Assembly (NCBI GenBank): GCA_023411395.1
Contig: JAEYOV010000068.1
Coordinates: forward strand, 1 to 64,000
DNA: 64,000 nucleotides
Source of the DNA: Bacillota bacterium
GTDB lineage: Bacteria > Bacillota > Clostridia > Christensenellales > Aristaeellaceae
Direction of reading: 5' to 3'
Part shown: one piece after another, positions 22,593 through 31,433 of the stretch
Layout of the letters: each line of letters opens with the position of its first letter
Numbering within the stretch: position 1 is the first letter of the stretch
Position numbers and translations under genes: made by a program
Notes under the pieces: model-generated
Told to the model about the DNA's origin: nothing
Seen by the model: only the letters and a program-made list of their open reading frames with translations
Database searches by the model: none

Positions 22593-23212
22593 TATCTGTC
22601 TTCATCGATGAACGCTCCAACGGCCTTCCTGGCCGTCTCCCAGTCATAGCCCCTGCGAATCAAAGCCTGGGTCAGTTTCCGCGTGGCATCGCGGCGGTCA
22701 TCATCCTTGTATCGCGGAAGCCATTTTTCTGCCAGCTCTCTGGCTTTTAACAACTGCTGTTCATCATCCAGTTCCTCAAGGGCTATCTGCGTTGTTTTGT
22801 GGGAAATTCCCTTTTGATGCAAATCCCTGGCTATATTCCTTTTACCTTTGCCTTTTTCAGCACGTGCCTGTGTCCATTCCCTGGCAAAATCAGCATCGTT
22901 GATAAGCCCTGTTTTCTCCAGTTTGTAAATGGCCATCTCCACCGTCTCTTCAGGAAAGCCATACATCAATAGCCGCGTTTCCACCTCTTTGCGGGAACGG
23001 GCACGAACAGCCAGATATTTTACGGCCTTGTCTATGGCATGGCGGTACAGGTAAGGCGCAAGGTTTTGCATGTATCGGGCCAAATCCACATCATCCCCCT
23101 GGGATAGCGGATGGCCCCGGTAAACGGACAGGGGAATGATCCGCTCCTCTCCCTGGTCATCTGAAATCCGAACCTTGCCATTCAGACGATGTATGCTTGT
23201 GATAACACTCAT
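22592..23212 (-). CDS. recX: RecX family regulatory protein
   Basis: This 206-residue all-helical protein modulates RecA filaments. The family pattern is visible in YLAVRARSRKEVETRLLMYGF, KLEKTGLINDADFAREWTQAR and RALIRRGYDWETAR-like helices near the end. ATG 23212 overlaps the stop of the serine hydrolase gene (ATGA), so translation is coupled. Regulation of this operon comes from the promoter before lgt. No LexA box is seen. Confidence 0.88.
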   Translation of the reverse strand: MSVITSIHRLNGKVRISDDQGEERIIPLSVYRGHPLSQGDDVDLARYMQNLAPYLYRHAIDKAVKYLAVRARSRKEVETRLLMYGFPEETVEMAIYKLEKTGLINDADFAREWTQARAEKGKGKRNIARDLHQKGISHKTTQIALEELDDEQQLLKARELAEKWLPRYKDDDRRDATRKLTQALIRRGYDWETARKAVGAFIDEDR

Positions 23213-24393
23213 GCCAAATACCCTTCCTTGCCCAGCGCCCAAAGGATCAGGTCGCGGTTGACGGCAGCCAAATGGCCGCGCCGTGCCTCGCTGGCGCCGC
23301 TGTTCAGGAAAACAAAGCCGTTTCCGGTGGCTTCCTCATAAAACACGCCGTTGGCCGCACCATAGGCAAAGCCTTGATGTCCATACAGCCTGCCTGTTTT
23401 CAGCGTTGGGTCCGTTACCGTTACCAGCCCCAGGCAGTGGGTGGCATGGGGGGCGCTTTTGCCATAGGAGGCGGCGGGGGTTTGCATTTTTCGGATACTT
23501 TCCCTGGATAAGAGTGGACTTCCTCCTGACGCCAGCATGCAAACAAACCTTCCAAGCGACGGGGCATCAGTAAAAAGATTCCCTGCTGCCGGGAGGTAAT
23601 GGTATTCAGGCAAAGGCTCAAAAAAATCGTCGGCGGATGCCAAGCGGCCTTTGGCATCAAACAGCGGCCGCCTGTTTTTTGCGGGCAAAACGCGGTATAT
23701 ATGGGCCGCCCGGTTTGGGTCCGGCAGGTTTTTTAGTGTATAGGAAGCGTTCATTGCAAGAGGCTCAAATACCGATTCCCGCATCAAAACTTCCAGGGAA
23801 CGGCCTGTGACCTGCTCAATCACACTGCCGGCCATGCCTGCCGACAGATTGCTGTAGCGGAATGCTTCCCCAGGCATATAGGGCAGAAAGTTATTGGCAT
23901 CGGTGATTAGCTCTGATAAGGGAACGGGTGATTTCAGCGCCTGCCCGTAGCCGGGCCCGTCCCAAATACTGGATGTATGGGACAGCAAATGCTTTATCAT
24001 GATGGGTTTTTTTGGGAACAACGGATTGCGGACCGGATAGGGGATATATGAATCCACCGGCGCATCAAGATCCAGCAGCCCATTTTCGACCAGCATCATG
24101 AGTCCTGCCGCCGTTACCATTTTTGTAATGGAGGCGGCGCGGAAAATGGTATCTGCCTCTGCTTTTTGATGCGGCAGCCTGGCATATCCATATGTAATGC
24201 AAGGCCCAAGCGAGCCGCCGCGGATTAAAAGCAGGCAACCGCCTACCACATGATGGCGGCGGAAAATGCTGTTCAGGGATTTTAAGTCTTTCTCCCTTAT
24301 CTCAGCATTGCTTTGTGCATTTCCATGCACACGGAGCCCCAAAAAAGGCAATGCCAGCCGGTACAGGCTGTTTTTCCAGGCGATGACCGGCAT
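23209..24393 (-). CDS. Serine hydrolase of the beta-lactamase/PBP4* fold
   Basis: This 394-residue class-C beta-lactamase-like protein has the three active-site elements: SITK (SxxK, about residue 87), YSN (YxN, about residue 183) and HQG (about residue 357, replacing KTG). These occur in esterases and D-aminopeptidases of this family rather than true beta-lactamases. No signal peptide is evident, so it may act in the cytosol. The start at 24393 follows GAGGAGG. It lies between pncB and recX in one operon, without an obvious functional link. Confidence 0.85.
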   Translation of the reverse strand: MPVIAWKNSLYRLALPFLGLRVHGNAQSNAEIREKDLKSLNSIFRRHHVVGGCLLLIRGGSLGPCITYGYARLPHQKAEADTIFRAASITKMVTAAGLMMLVENGLLDLDAPVDSYIPYPVRNPLFPKKPIMIKHLLSHTSSIWDGPGYGQALKSPVPLSELITDANNFLPYMPGEAFRYSNLSAGMAGSVIEQVTGRSLEVLMRESVFEPLAMNASYTLKNLPDPNRAAHIYRVLPAKNRRPLFDAKGRLASADDFFEPLPEYHYLPAAGNLFTDAPSLGRFVCMLASGGSPLLSRESIRKMQTPAASYGKSAPHATHCLGLVTVTDPTLKTGRLYGHQGFAYGAANGVFYEEATGNGFVFLNSGASEARRGHLAAVNRDLILWALGKEGYLA

Positions 24394-24416
24394 GGCGGCG
24401 CCCTCCTCTTTTGCAT

Positions 24417-25853
24417 TCAAACGGTCTTGGTGCCGGCAGCAAGCAATTGCTGTTTCAAATCATACAACGGCTGGCTCAAATCCACCTTATAGCGGTGGGG
24501 GGATTGGAGCCGCCTGTACTCACCCCAGAAGGAATCCATTTCCCGGGCGGCATAGGCCTGTATCGCCAAAAGGCTGGGAGCTTCATATACAAGCTCACCC
24601 GAGGAAAACACAGGCACCAGCAAGGGCCGCAGGATATAGTTCGTAACGGTCATGGTCTTCCATGTGTTTTCGGGGTCAAATAGCCGCAGGGGCTTTGTTG
24701 CGTCATACTGTTCTTCTTCCAATGCGATCAGGTCTGCCACCGCTTTATTCGACTGTCCGTCATAGACCCGGTAGAGCACCTTCAGGCCCGGATTGGTAAT
24801 TTTTTGCGGGTTATCCGAAATTTTAATCCTGGGATGGAGCACACCATCAATTTCCTCCGCTGCCAGCTTGTATACGCCGCCCAGCGCCGGATTGTCCTGG
24901 CTGGTGATAAGCCTTGTGCCTACGCCCCATACATCGATTTTTGCACCCTGGGCTATTAAGTTCCAGATTACATCCTCGTCCAGATCACCGCTGGCGAATA
25001 TCTTCGCATTTTGGAAACCCGCGCCGTCCAGCATTTTTCTGGCCGTGCGGCTCAAATATGTTAAATCGCCGCTGTCAAGGCGGATGCCCACAGGCTCGTG
25101 GCCTTTTGCCTTCAATTCCTGAAAGACAATGATGGCGTTGGGTACGCCGCTGCGCAGCGTGTCGTATGTATCCACCAATAGCAGACAGCTATCGGGGAAG
25201 GTTTCGGCGTAGGCGCGGAACGCTTCCAGTTCGCTGCCAAAGGACATGACCCAGCTATGGGCGTGGGTGCCTTTGACAGGGATGCCGAAAAGCTGACCGG
25301 TGAGCACATTGCTGGTAGCGCTGCATCCGCCGATGATGGCTGCCCGGGCGCCATAGATACCGGCATCGGGCCCCTGGGCGCGGCGCAAGCCAAACTCCAG
25401 CACACTGCCGCCCTGGGCCGCCTGGCAAACCCTGGCCGCCTTGGTGGCGATCAATGTCTGATGATTGATGATGTTCAGCAGCGCCGTTTCAATGAGCTGG
25501 GCTTCCATAATGGGCGCAAAAACCCTGACAATAGGTTCATCCGGGAAGACAACCGTGCCTTCCGGCATGGCATACAGGTCGCCGGTAAAGCGCAAATGGG
25601 ACAGTTCCTGCAAAAACCGCTCATCAAACAGCTTCAAGGAACGCAGGTATTGCAGGTCTTCGTCGTCGAAAGACAGGTTTTGAATATATTCAACCGCCTG
25701 TTCCAAACCGGCTGCGATGGCATGGGCGGTGACCTCGCCCTGCCTGCGGTAATACAGGTCGAAGACTGCCCGGTTCTTCTGCATGTTGTGTTTCCAGTAG
25801 CCATACATCATGGTAAGCTGGTACAAGTCTGTCATTAAGGTAAGATTGCGCAT
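24417..25853 (-). CDS. pncB: Nicotinate phosphoribosyltransferase
   Basis: This enzyme makes nicotinate mononucleotide from nicotinate, PRPP and ATP in the NAD salvage route. The 478-residue protein has family marks TDLYQLTMMYGYWKHNM at the N-terminus, EFGLRRAQGPDAG, GTHAHSWVMSF around the catalytic region, and IRLDSGDL. It is the long clostridial/bacillar type. ATG 25853 follows AGGAGG. NAD demand fits the nearby NAD-dependent hydrogenase, but the operon partners are unrelated. Confidence 0.93.
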   Translation of the reverse strand: MRNLTLMTDLYQLTMMYGYWKHNMQKNRAVFDLYYRRQGEVTAHAIAAGLEQAVEYIQNLSFDDEDLQYLRSLKLFDERFLQELSHLRFTGDLYAMPEGTVVFPDEPIVRVFAPIMEAQLIETALLNIINHQTLIATKAARVCQAAQGGSVLEFGLRRAQGPDAGIYGARAAIIGGCSATSNVLTGQLFGIPVKGTHAHSWVMSFGSELEAFRAYAETFPDSCLLLVDTYDTLRSGVPNAIIVFQELKAKGHEPVGIRLDSGDLTYLSRTARKMLDGAGFQNAKIFASGDLDEDVIWNLIAQGAKIDVWGVGTRLITSQDNPALGGVYKLAAEEIDGVLHPRIKISDNPQKITNPGLKVLYRVYDGQSNKAVADLIALEEEQYDATKPLRLFDPENTWKTMTVTNYILRPLLVPVFSSGELVYEAPSLLAIQAYAAREMDSFWGEYRRLQSPHRYKVDLSQPLYDLKQQLLAAGTKTV

Positions 25854-25885
25854 AATAAGTCCTCCTGTGTACAAATAAGAAACCA

Positions 25886-26983
25886 TCAGGAAATGAATGC
25901 GGCCGGGTAGACAGCCAGTGCCACCGCCGGAAAAGATAACGCCACCAGGGTGATGAATGCGGTTTGTGCAAGCAAAACATTTTCCATGCCGCTGAAGAAG
26001 AAAAGAAATATGGCGAGGATGGCGGTCAAAATCAAATAAGGAATCGCAGCGGAAATCTTTCTTTTATTTTTACCGCCCCATGGCCATACGATGATAACGG
26101 CGCACAGAACCAGAACCAGTATGCTCATCCATAGGGAAGACGGCTGCGGGTTCCTGCTTGAATACAAAAGATAGAAGGAATGTGCCAAAAACAACAGCGA
26201 TGCTGCAAAGGGAAGCGTCATGGAGCCGGTTTTCAGCATTCTGAAGGCAAACACCATAAACACTGCTGCCATGGCCATAAAGCTTACCCATTGGGACACG
26301 CGGATGGCTCCGTTCAGCCACATCAGGCTGTCCAGCCGCAGCCCTTCCACCACGGCACGCCCCGCGCCGTACAGCAGCAGATACCATAAGAATACGTCGC
26401 CTCGCCGCTTCATGCGCTTGCGGAAAGCCATCAGCAATATAAAGGAAACAAAATTCCATACCGACTCATAAAAAAAAGTGGCCAGATGCCAAGTGCCGCC
26501 TTCCGCACCCGGAATTTGGACCGCGAAGGGGAAAAACTGCCACGCGGGATTGGTGACCGCTTCCCCATAAGCTTCCATGTTGAAATAATTGCCCCAGCGG
26601 CCCAGTGCCTGGGCCAGCAGAACGGAAGGAGCAATCATATCCAAAACGGTAAGCAGGCTGATTTTTTTGCGCCGGGCATTCAGCCATACACCCAGCAGGC
26701 CGCCCAGCAGCGCGCCATAAATGGCAACGCCGCCTTCCCATACATATAGGATGCGTACCGGATCGCCGGAAAACTGTTCCCATGTGAAGGCGACATAGTA
26801 TAGCCGCGCGCCGATAATGCCCAGAGGAATGGCCCACAATGCGCTGTCAATGGCGGTATCCTTGGGCAAACCAAGCCTTCTTTCCTCCCGTCCGCACAGG
26901 TAAATCCCCAGCGCGATGGCGCTGACAATGATCAGGCTGTACCAGGGAACAATGCCAAAGGCCAATCTTCCAGGCTGCTGCAA
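25886..26983 (-). CDS. lgt: Prolipoprotein diacylglyceryl transferase with C-terminal extension
   Basis: Lgt moves a diacylglyceryl group from phosphatidylglycerol to the lipobox Cys of preprolipoproteins. The core contains the signature ALGRWGNYFNMEAYG, the preceding GGVAIYGALLGG segment and YGAGRAVVEGLR. The protein is 365 residues, about 90 longer than usual. The extra C-terminal part holds about four more hydrophobic segments of unknown role. I chose the TTG at 26983, preceded by AAGGGGG, because a consensus promoter lies inside the longer reading frame and its transcript would begin after the upstream starts. Confidence 0.88.
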   Translation of the reverse strand: MQQPGRLAFGIVPWYSLIIVSAIALGIYLCGREERRLGLPKDTAIDSALWAIPLGIIGARLYYVAFTWEQFSGDPVRILYVWEGGVAIYGALLGGLLGVWLNARRKKISLLTVLDMIAPSVLLAQALGRWGNYFNMEAYGEAVTNPAWQFFPFAVQIPGAEGGTWHLATFFYESVWNFVSFILLMAFRKRMKRRGDVFLWYLLLYGAGRAVVEGLRLDSLMWLNGAIRVSQWVSFMAMAAVFMVFAFRMLKTGSMTLPFAASLLFLAHSFYLLYSSRNPQPSSLWMSILVLVLCAVIIVWPWGGKNKRKISAAIPYLILTAILAIFLFFFSGMENVLLAQTAFITLVALSFPAVALAVYPAAFIS

Positions 26984-27016
26984 AACCCAAGACGCCCCCT
27001 TTCCAGCATTTTCACC

Positions 27017-27045
27017 ATTATATTCTTGCCCGAAATCGCTGTCAA
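27017..27045 (-). promoter_or_regulatory. Consensus SigA promoter of lgt-pncB-hydrolase-recX
   Basis: On the minus strand TTGACA (27045-27040), a 17-bp spacer and TATAAT (27022-27017) are perfect consensus. Transcription should start near 27010, about 27 nt before the chosen TTG of lgt. Confidence 0.85.
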
Positions 27046-27134
27046 GCATGCGCAAACAGTCCCCGTGGCCGCAGTCATAGGCATTGCACGCATAGATTTA
27101 TGGTATGCCGGTCCAATAATTTTCCGAAAAACGG

Positions 27135-27163
27135 TTGTCACGGGACGGATTGTACGCTATAAT
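27135..27163 (+). promoter_or_regulatory. SigA promoter of the upp-ATPase operon
   Basis: TTGTCA (27135-27140), a 17-bp spacer and TATAAT (27158-27163). A leader of about 225 nt separates the predicted start from upp. The bases between this promoter and the divergent lgt promoter show nothing further. Confidence 0.75.
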
Positions 27164-27217
27164 AAGCGGGAATTGAGCGTGAAGAAACCATGGAGCTTAT
27201 GCATACCACTACGGCAG

Positions 27218-27281
27218 GGAGCATCCCGGGTCTTAGCAGGAAAGGAAGGATGCCTTTTTTAGGAGGCCGGGTTTCTTTTTC
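27218..27281 (+). promoter_or_regulatory. Possible attenuator in the upp leader
   Basis: GCATCC (27221-27226) pairs with GGATGC (27248-27253), followed by CTTTTTT. The overlapping CCCGG (27225-27229) pairs with CCGGG (27267-27271), followed by TTTCTTTTT. The two terminator-like hairpins exclude each other. It has no clear match to a PyrR site or a known riboswitch. The rest of the leader (27282-27397) shows no further structure I can support. Confidence 0.4.
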
Positions 27282-27397
27282 ATTCCTTTATCTGCCTGCC
27301 GGCATTTTGCTTCGGGCGGTTTGCGCAGATCATTTATCCACCTTGATCACGCTGTCCCAAGGGGCCGCGTGTTTATTATGAGAAGGAGGAATATCCC

Positions 27398-28027
27398 GTG
27401 AGTAAAGTCCACGTATTTGACCATCCGCTGATCCAGCACAAGTTGAGCCTCATGCGGGACAAAAATACCGGCGCCAAAGAATTCCGTGAGCTCCTTGAAG
27501 AGATTTCCATGCTGATGGTATACGAGGTGACAAGGGACCTTCCTACGGAAGAGGTGGATGTGGAAACGCCCATCTGCTGGACCAAGACGCGCATTTTAAG
27601 CGGAAAGAAGCTTGGAATCGTACCCATTCTTCGTGCGGGCCTTGGCATGGTGGACGGCGTGACCAAGCTGATTCCCGCAGCCAAGGTGGGGCATATTGGC
27701 TTATACCGCGATCCGGAATCCCTCCAGCCAGTGGAATATTACTGCAAGCTTCCCGCCGATTCGGAAAACAGGGAACTGTTGCTTTTAGACCCCATGCTGG
27801 CTACCGGCGGCAGCGCCAGCGCCGCTATCAGCTTTATCAAAAAACGCAACTGCTTCAATGTGCGGCTTGTTTGCCTCATTGCCGCCCCGGAAGGAATTGC
27901 GCGGGTGAACAAGGATCATCCTGATATTGATATCTATGCTGCCTGCCTGGACGAAAAGCTGAACGAACACGGTTATATCGTTCCGGGCCTTGGCGATGCG
28001 GGCGACAGGCTCTTTGGTACCAAATGA
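27398..28027 (+). CDS. upp: Uracil phosphoribosyltransferase
   Basis: Upp salvages uracil to UMP with PRPP. The 209-residue protein has the family length. It shows the N-terminal VFDHPLIQHKLSLMRDKNTGAKEFRELL block (split here for length: VFDHPLIQHK then LSLMRD), the PRPP loop LLLDPMLATGGSA, and the uracil pocket end YIVPGLGDAGDRLFGT. The GTG start follows AAGGAGG. It is the first gene of a transcription unit that continues with the V-ATPase genes 20 bp downstream. Confidence 0.95.
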   Translation: MSKVHVFDHPLIQHKLSLMRDKNTGAKEFRELLEEISMLMVYEVTRDLPTEEVDVETPICWTKTRILSGKKLGIVPILRAGLGMVDGVTKLIPAAKVGHIGLYRDPESLQPVEYYCKLPADSENRELLLLDPMLATGGSASAAISFIKKRNCFNVRLVCLIAAPEGIARVNKDHPDIDIYAACLDEKLNEHGYIVPGLGDAGDRLFGTK

Positions 28028-28047
28028 CTGGAAGGAACAAGGGGTGA

Positions 28048-28377
28048 ATGAGATTGTCTCTGGAATTGCTCAAGAGCGTTCAGGAGGCGGAGTCCCGGGC
28101 GGAGACGGAGCGGACGAACGCCCAGCGGGAAGCCAGGGAGATTTTAAAGGGCGTGACCGACGCCTGCACGGAGAATGAGCGCCGCGCGGCCGTGGAACAC
28201 CGCGCCCTTTTCCAAAGCATGCTGGAGGAAAAGAAAACGCAGGTGGAGCTTCAACTCAAGCAGCTTGCAAAGGGCCAGGAACAATCGCGGGAAGCGATGA
28301 TGAGCGCCGCGAACAAGCGCCTTTCCGCTGCGGCGGACAGGATTGTAAAGAGGGTATTGAACGATGGCAATCGTTGA
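28048..28377 (+). CDS. ntpF: V-type ATPase peripheral-stalk subunit (NtpF/G-like)
   Basis: This 109-residue, highly charged, alanine- and glutamate-rich protein should form one long coiled coil (roughly residues 5-100). That matches the G/H-type stalk subunit, which pairs with subunit E to brace the ATPase. It is the first ATPase gene, as ntpF is in Enterococcus hirae. The sequence is low in complexity, so the call rests on composition and position. Its end overlaps ntpI by 14 bp. Confidence 0.75.
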   Translation: MRLSLELLKSVQEAESRAETERTNAQREAREILKGVTDACTENERRAAVEHRALFQSMLEEKKTQVELQLKQLAKGQEQSREAMMSAANKRLSAAADRIVKRVLNDGNR

Positions 28378-30277
28378 AATGAAACGCCTGACGCTCCTTG
28401 CGCTATTGAAGGATAAGGAAAAGCTGCTTCACGCCATTCAGCGCATGGGCTGCATTCAGATTACCGATATCCCGGAGGAAGGGCTCAAACCCTTTCTATC
28501 AAAAGCCGGCGGTGTCGTGAAGGCGGAGGAAGAGGTAAGCCGCCTTCGCTGGGCCATTGACAAGCTGAGCCGCTATGACAAGGCAAAGCCTCCGCTGTTT
28601 GGCAGCAGGCCGGAAGTTTTCCGGGAGCAGGCCGAGGAAGTGCTATCCAATAAGGCGCATCACCTGAAGACCGTGTCGAATGCGGAAGAATGCGAACAGC
28701 GGGCGGGCGAGCTGAAGGGCCAGGAAGCCCGGCTGCGTGCCGCCATGGAGCAGCTTGCTCCCTGGGCCAATCTTGATATTCCTGTCAGCGCTTTGCGCAA
28801 CACGAGGGACACGATGCAGCAGGCCGGAACCATGCCCCGGCAGGCTTTTGACACAATTGCCGTAAAATGGGCGGATCAGCCTGTGATCCTTGCAGAAGTG
28901 GGCGCGCTCCAGGATACGGTGTATGTGTACGCTATGGCCCACCAGTCCGTGGGGGAGGCTTTCCAGGCCGATTTGAAGGAAGCCGGCTTTCTTCCAGCGG
29001 TTTTTGGGGATATACTGGGCACGCCCCGTCAGCAATTGGACGAATGGGAAAAAGAGCTGGCTGGTGTAGCCGATAGACACAGGCAGTTGGATGCGGAATT
29101 TATCGGGCTTTCCAAAGAGCTGCCAGGCCTGAAAATATTGCACGACGTTCTTTTGGCCCAACAGGACAGACTCAGGGCGGCGGGCCACTTTGCCGCCACG
29201 GATACCACTTTCTTTTTACGGGGCTGGGTGCCCGCCGCGATGGTGGAGAAGGTGAAGGAAGGGCTCGTAAAGGTATCGCCCACTGTTTGCGTGGAGGCGG
29301 AAACGCCCGAAGAAGGGGATGATCCGCCCGTACTCATGCACAACAACCGGGTGGTGGCTCCCTTTGAGACCGTTGTATCCGGCTTCTCGCTTCCATCGCC
29401 TCACAGCATCGATCCTACGGTGATCATGGCACCCTTCTTTGCCACATTCTTCGGCATGATGGTATCTGATGCGGGCTACGGATTGCTGATGGCGCTGGCG
29501 ATCCCGCTGATCATCAAGCTGGCCAAGCCTTCCACCGGGGCAAAAAAGCTCATGTGGATACTGGCGATCGGCGGTGTCTCCACACTGTTCTGGGGTTTCA
29601 TGTACAACACGTGGTTCGGTTTCGCGCCGCTGCCGGTGTATTTTGATCCGATGAACAATGCGCTGCCGGTGATGGGACTGTGCATCGCCATTGGCGCCGT
29701 GCATCTGTTCACAGGCCTGTTCCTGGGCGCGTCCCTGAACTTCAGGCGCGGAAAGCCGCTTGACGCGCTGTATGACCAGTTCAGCTGGTTTATGCTGCTC
29801 GTGGGGCTGGCCCTGATGGTCCTTCCCGCCACGGCCCAAATCGGCAAGTATCTGGCCATTGCCGGGGCCGGTATCGTTTTGCTCACCGCCGGGCGAAACA
29901 AGAGCAAGAATCCTTTCAAGCGGATTTTGAGCGGCCTTGGAGCGCTGTATGGCATTACAAGCTGGGTCAGTGACCTGTTGAGCTACATGCGCCTTTTCGG
30001 CATGGGCCTGGCCACAGGGGTTATCGGCATGGTGATCAATCAGTTGGTGGGCCTTGTCTTTTCGGGCGGGATCATTGGAAAGGTGATCGGCGCGGCGCTG
30101 TTTGTGGGCGGCCACCTGTTCAACGCCGGCATCAATATCCTGGGTGCCTACGTCCATTCCTGCCGCCTGCAGTACATTGAGTTTTTCGGCAAATTCTATG
30201 AGGAGGGCGGTAAGCCCTTCAAGCCCCTGGAGGAAAACACCCGTTACGTCCACATCAGCGATGCCAAGCAGGCGTAA
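28364..30277 (+). CDS. ntpI: V-type ATPase subunit I (subunit a)
   Basis: This 637-residue subunit has a long cytoplasmic coiled-coil half (residues 1-330) that joins the stalks, and a membrane half of about seven to eight helices (from SIDPTVIMAPFFATFFGMMVSD). The membrane half carries the half-channels for ion flow. The SDLLSYMRLFGMGLATGVIG segment contains the essential Arg that faces the rotor ring. The length matches bacterial NtpI. Confidence 0.93.
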   Translation: MAIVEMKRLTLLALLKDKEKLLHAIQRMGCIQITDIPEEGLKPFLSKAGGVVKAEEEVSRLRWAIDKLSRYDKAKPPLFGSRPEVFREQAEEVLSNKAHHLKTVSNAEECEQRAGELKGQEARLRAAMEQLAPWANLDIPVSALRNTRDTMQQAGTMPRQAFDTIAVKWADQPVILAEVGALQDTVYVYAMAHQSVGEAFQADLKEAGFLPAVFGDILGTPRQQLDEWEKELAGVADRHRQLDAEFIGLSKELPGLKILHDVLLAQQDRLRAAGHFAATDTTFFLRGWVPAAMVEKVKEGLVKVSPTVCVEAETPEEGDDPPVLMHNNRVVAPFETVVSGFSLPSPHSIDPTVIMAPFFATFFGMMVSDAGYGLLMALAIPLIIKLAKPSTGAKKLMWILAIGGVSTLFWGFMYNTWFGFAPLPVYFDPMNNALPVMGLCIAIGAVHLFTGLFLGASLNFRRGKPLDALYDQFSWFMLLVGLALMVLPATAQIGKYLAIAGAGIVLLTAGRNKSKNPFKRILSGLGALYGITSWVSDLLSYMRLFGMGLATGVIGMVINQLVGLVFSGGIIGKVIGAALFVGGHLFNAGINILGAYVHSCRLQYIEFFGKFYEEGGKPFKPLEENTRYVHISDAKQA

Positions 30278-30321
30278 CGATGTGACGGCTATACAAACAT
30301 AATTTTGAGGAGGATACTGCA

Positions 30322-30798
30322 ATGTCACTTGGTCAGATTCTTGCGCTTGTCGGTGCCGCCATCTCCGTGTTCCTGTCCGGTATGGGTTCCAGCAAGGGCG
30401 TGGGCATCGCCGGCGAAACGAACGCGGGCGTGTCCGCCGAAAGCCCGGAACTTAACTCCAAGCTGCTGGTGCTCCAGCTCCTACCCGCCACTCAGGGCAT
30501 TTACGGTTTTCTGATCGCCGTGATCGTACTGTTAAACACCGGCGTGCTGGGCGGTGTCATGAAGGCTGTTTCTGTGGAACAGGGGCTGGCCCTCATCGCC
30601 GGCTGTTTGCCCATTGCCGTTGTGGGTTATTTTTCCGCCGTTGCCCAGGGCAAAGTTTCCGCCGCCAGTATGCTGATGACCGGCCAGCGCCCGGAAATGA
30701 GCGGCAAGGGCATCATCATGACCGTTATGGTGGAAACCTACGCCGTGCTTGCCCTGCTGGTTTCCTTCCTGGTGGTCAACTCCATCCAGCTTGTATAA
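30322..30798 (+). CDS. ntpK: V-type ATPase subunit K (rotor ring proteolipid)
   Basis: This 158-residue double-hairpin proteolipid has four transmembrane helices. The ion site resembles that of the Na+-pumping E. hirae NtpK: LLPATQGIYGF gives Thr57, Gln58 and Tyr61, SAVAQGKV gives Gln109, and MVETYAVL gives the essential Glu138. I infer Na+ rather than H+ coupling. AGGAGG precedes the ATG. Confidence 0.95.
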   Translation: MSLGQILALVGAAISVFLSGMGSSKGVGIAGETNAGVSAESPELNSKLLVLQLLPATQGIYGFLIAVIVLLNTGVLGGVMKAVSVEQGLALIAGCLPIAVVGYFSAVAQGKVSAASMLMTGQRPEMSGKGIIMTVMVETYAVLALLVSFLVVNSIQLV

Positions 30799-30808
30799 GG
30801 AGAGCGGC

Positions 30809-31411
30809 ATGAACGCACAAGCCATCCTGGAAAAGATTGGCGCTGATGGCCGTCAGGCTGCCGCCGCTCTGCTCAAGGAAGCGGGGGAGAAGGCGGAGGC
30901 CATACGCGCCGCATCTGATGTGAAAATCACCCGGCTGCGGGAGGAAACTGTTCTAAAAGCCCAGGCGGAATCCGCGGCCATGGAGCTTCGGATGCACCGC
31001 ATGGCGGAACTGGATGAGCGCAAGCTGCTCCTTTCGGCCAAGCGGCAGTTGATGGACCAGGCCTTCCAATTGGCCCTTGACAAGCTGAGGCAGATGACGC
31101 CGGAACAGATGGAAGCGGTTTTTCTGCCCCTGGTGGCTTCCTCCGCAAATGGGACGGAAACGCTGGTGGTAGGCGCACAAAACGATATTTGGTATACTCC
31201 CGCTTTCGTTCAGAAGGTCAACGAGGCGCTCACAGCCGCCGGAAAACCGGGGCAGATTACTGTAAATGAAGAGCGCCGTCCCAGCATGACGGGCGTGATT
31301 CTGGTGGGCGAGGGCATGGAAATCAACTGTACGCTGGAAGCAATGCTTCAGGCCCGGCGCCTGGACCTGGAAGCCGAGGTGGCTTCCATTCTCTACACGG
31401 AAACCCACTGA
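30809..31411 (+). CDS. ntpE: V-type ATPase subunit E
   Basis: This 200-residue stalk subunit has an N-terminal alpha-helical, Ala/Glu-rich half (residues 1-95) that should coil with NtpF. A C-terminal globular half (from TPEQMEAVFLPLV to LQARRLDLEAEVASILY) binds the catalytic head. The ATG at 30809 follows AAGGAGAG directly after ntpK. Confidence 0.87.
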   Translation: MNAQAILEKIGADGRQAAAALLKEAGEKAEAIRAASDVKITRLREETVLKAQAESAAMELRMHRMAELDERKLLLSAKRQLMDQAFQLALDKLRQMTPEQMEAVFLPLVASSANGTETLVVGAQNDIWYTPAFVQKVNEALTAAGKPGQITVNEERRPSMTGVILVGEGMEINCTLEAMLQARRLDLEAEVASILYTETH

Positions 31412-31433
31412 CCGAAAAAAGGAGGGCTGGTCC

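Noticed and set aside
26984..27055. Longer N-terminus for Lgt
   Set aside because: The consensus promoter at 27017-27045 lies inside this stretch, so its transcript would not contain the upstream start codons.
27190..27381. 63-codon ORF in the upp leader
   Set aside because: It has no good ribosome site, and its sequence is explained better by the hairpins of the leader.
29216..30328. Minus-strand open frame of 370 codons opposite ntpI
   Set aside because: Antisense to membrane helices of ntpI, with His/Gln-rich nonsense composition.
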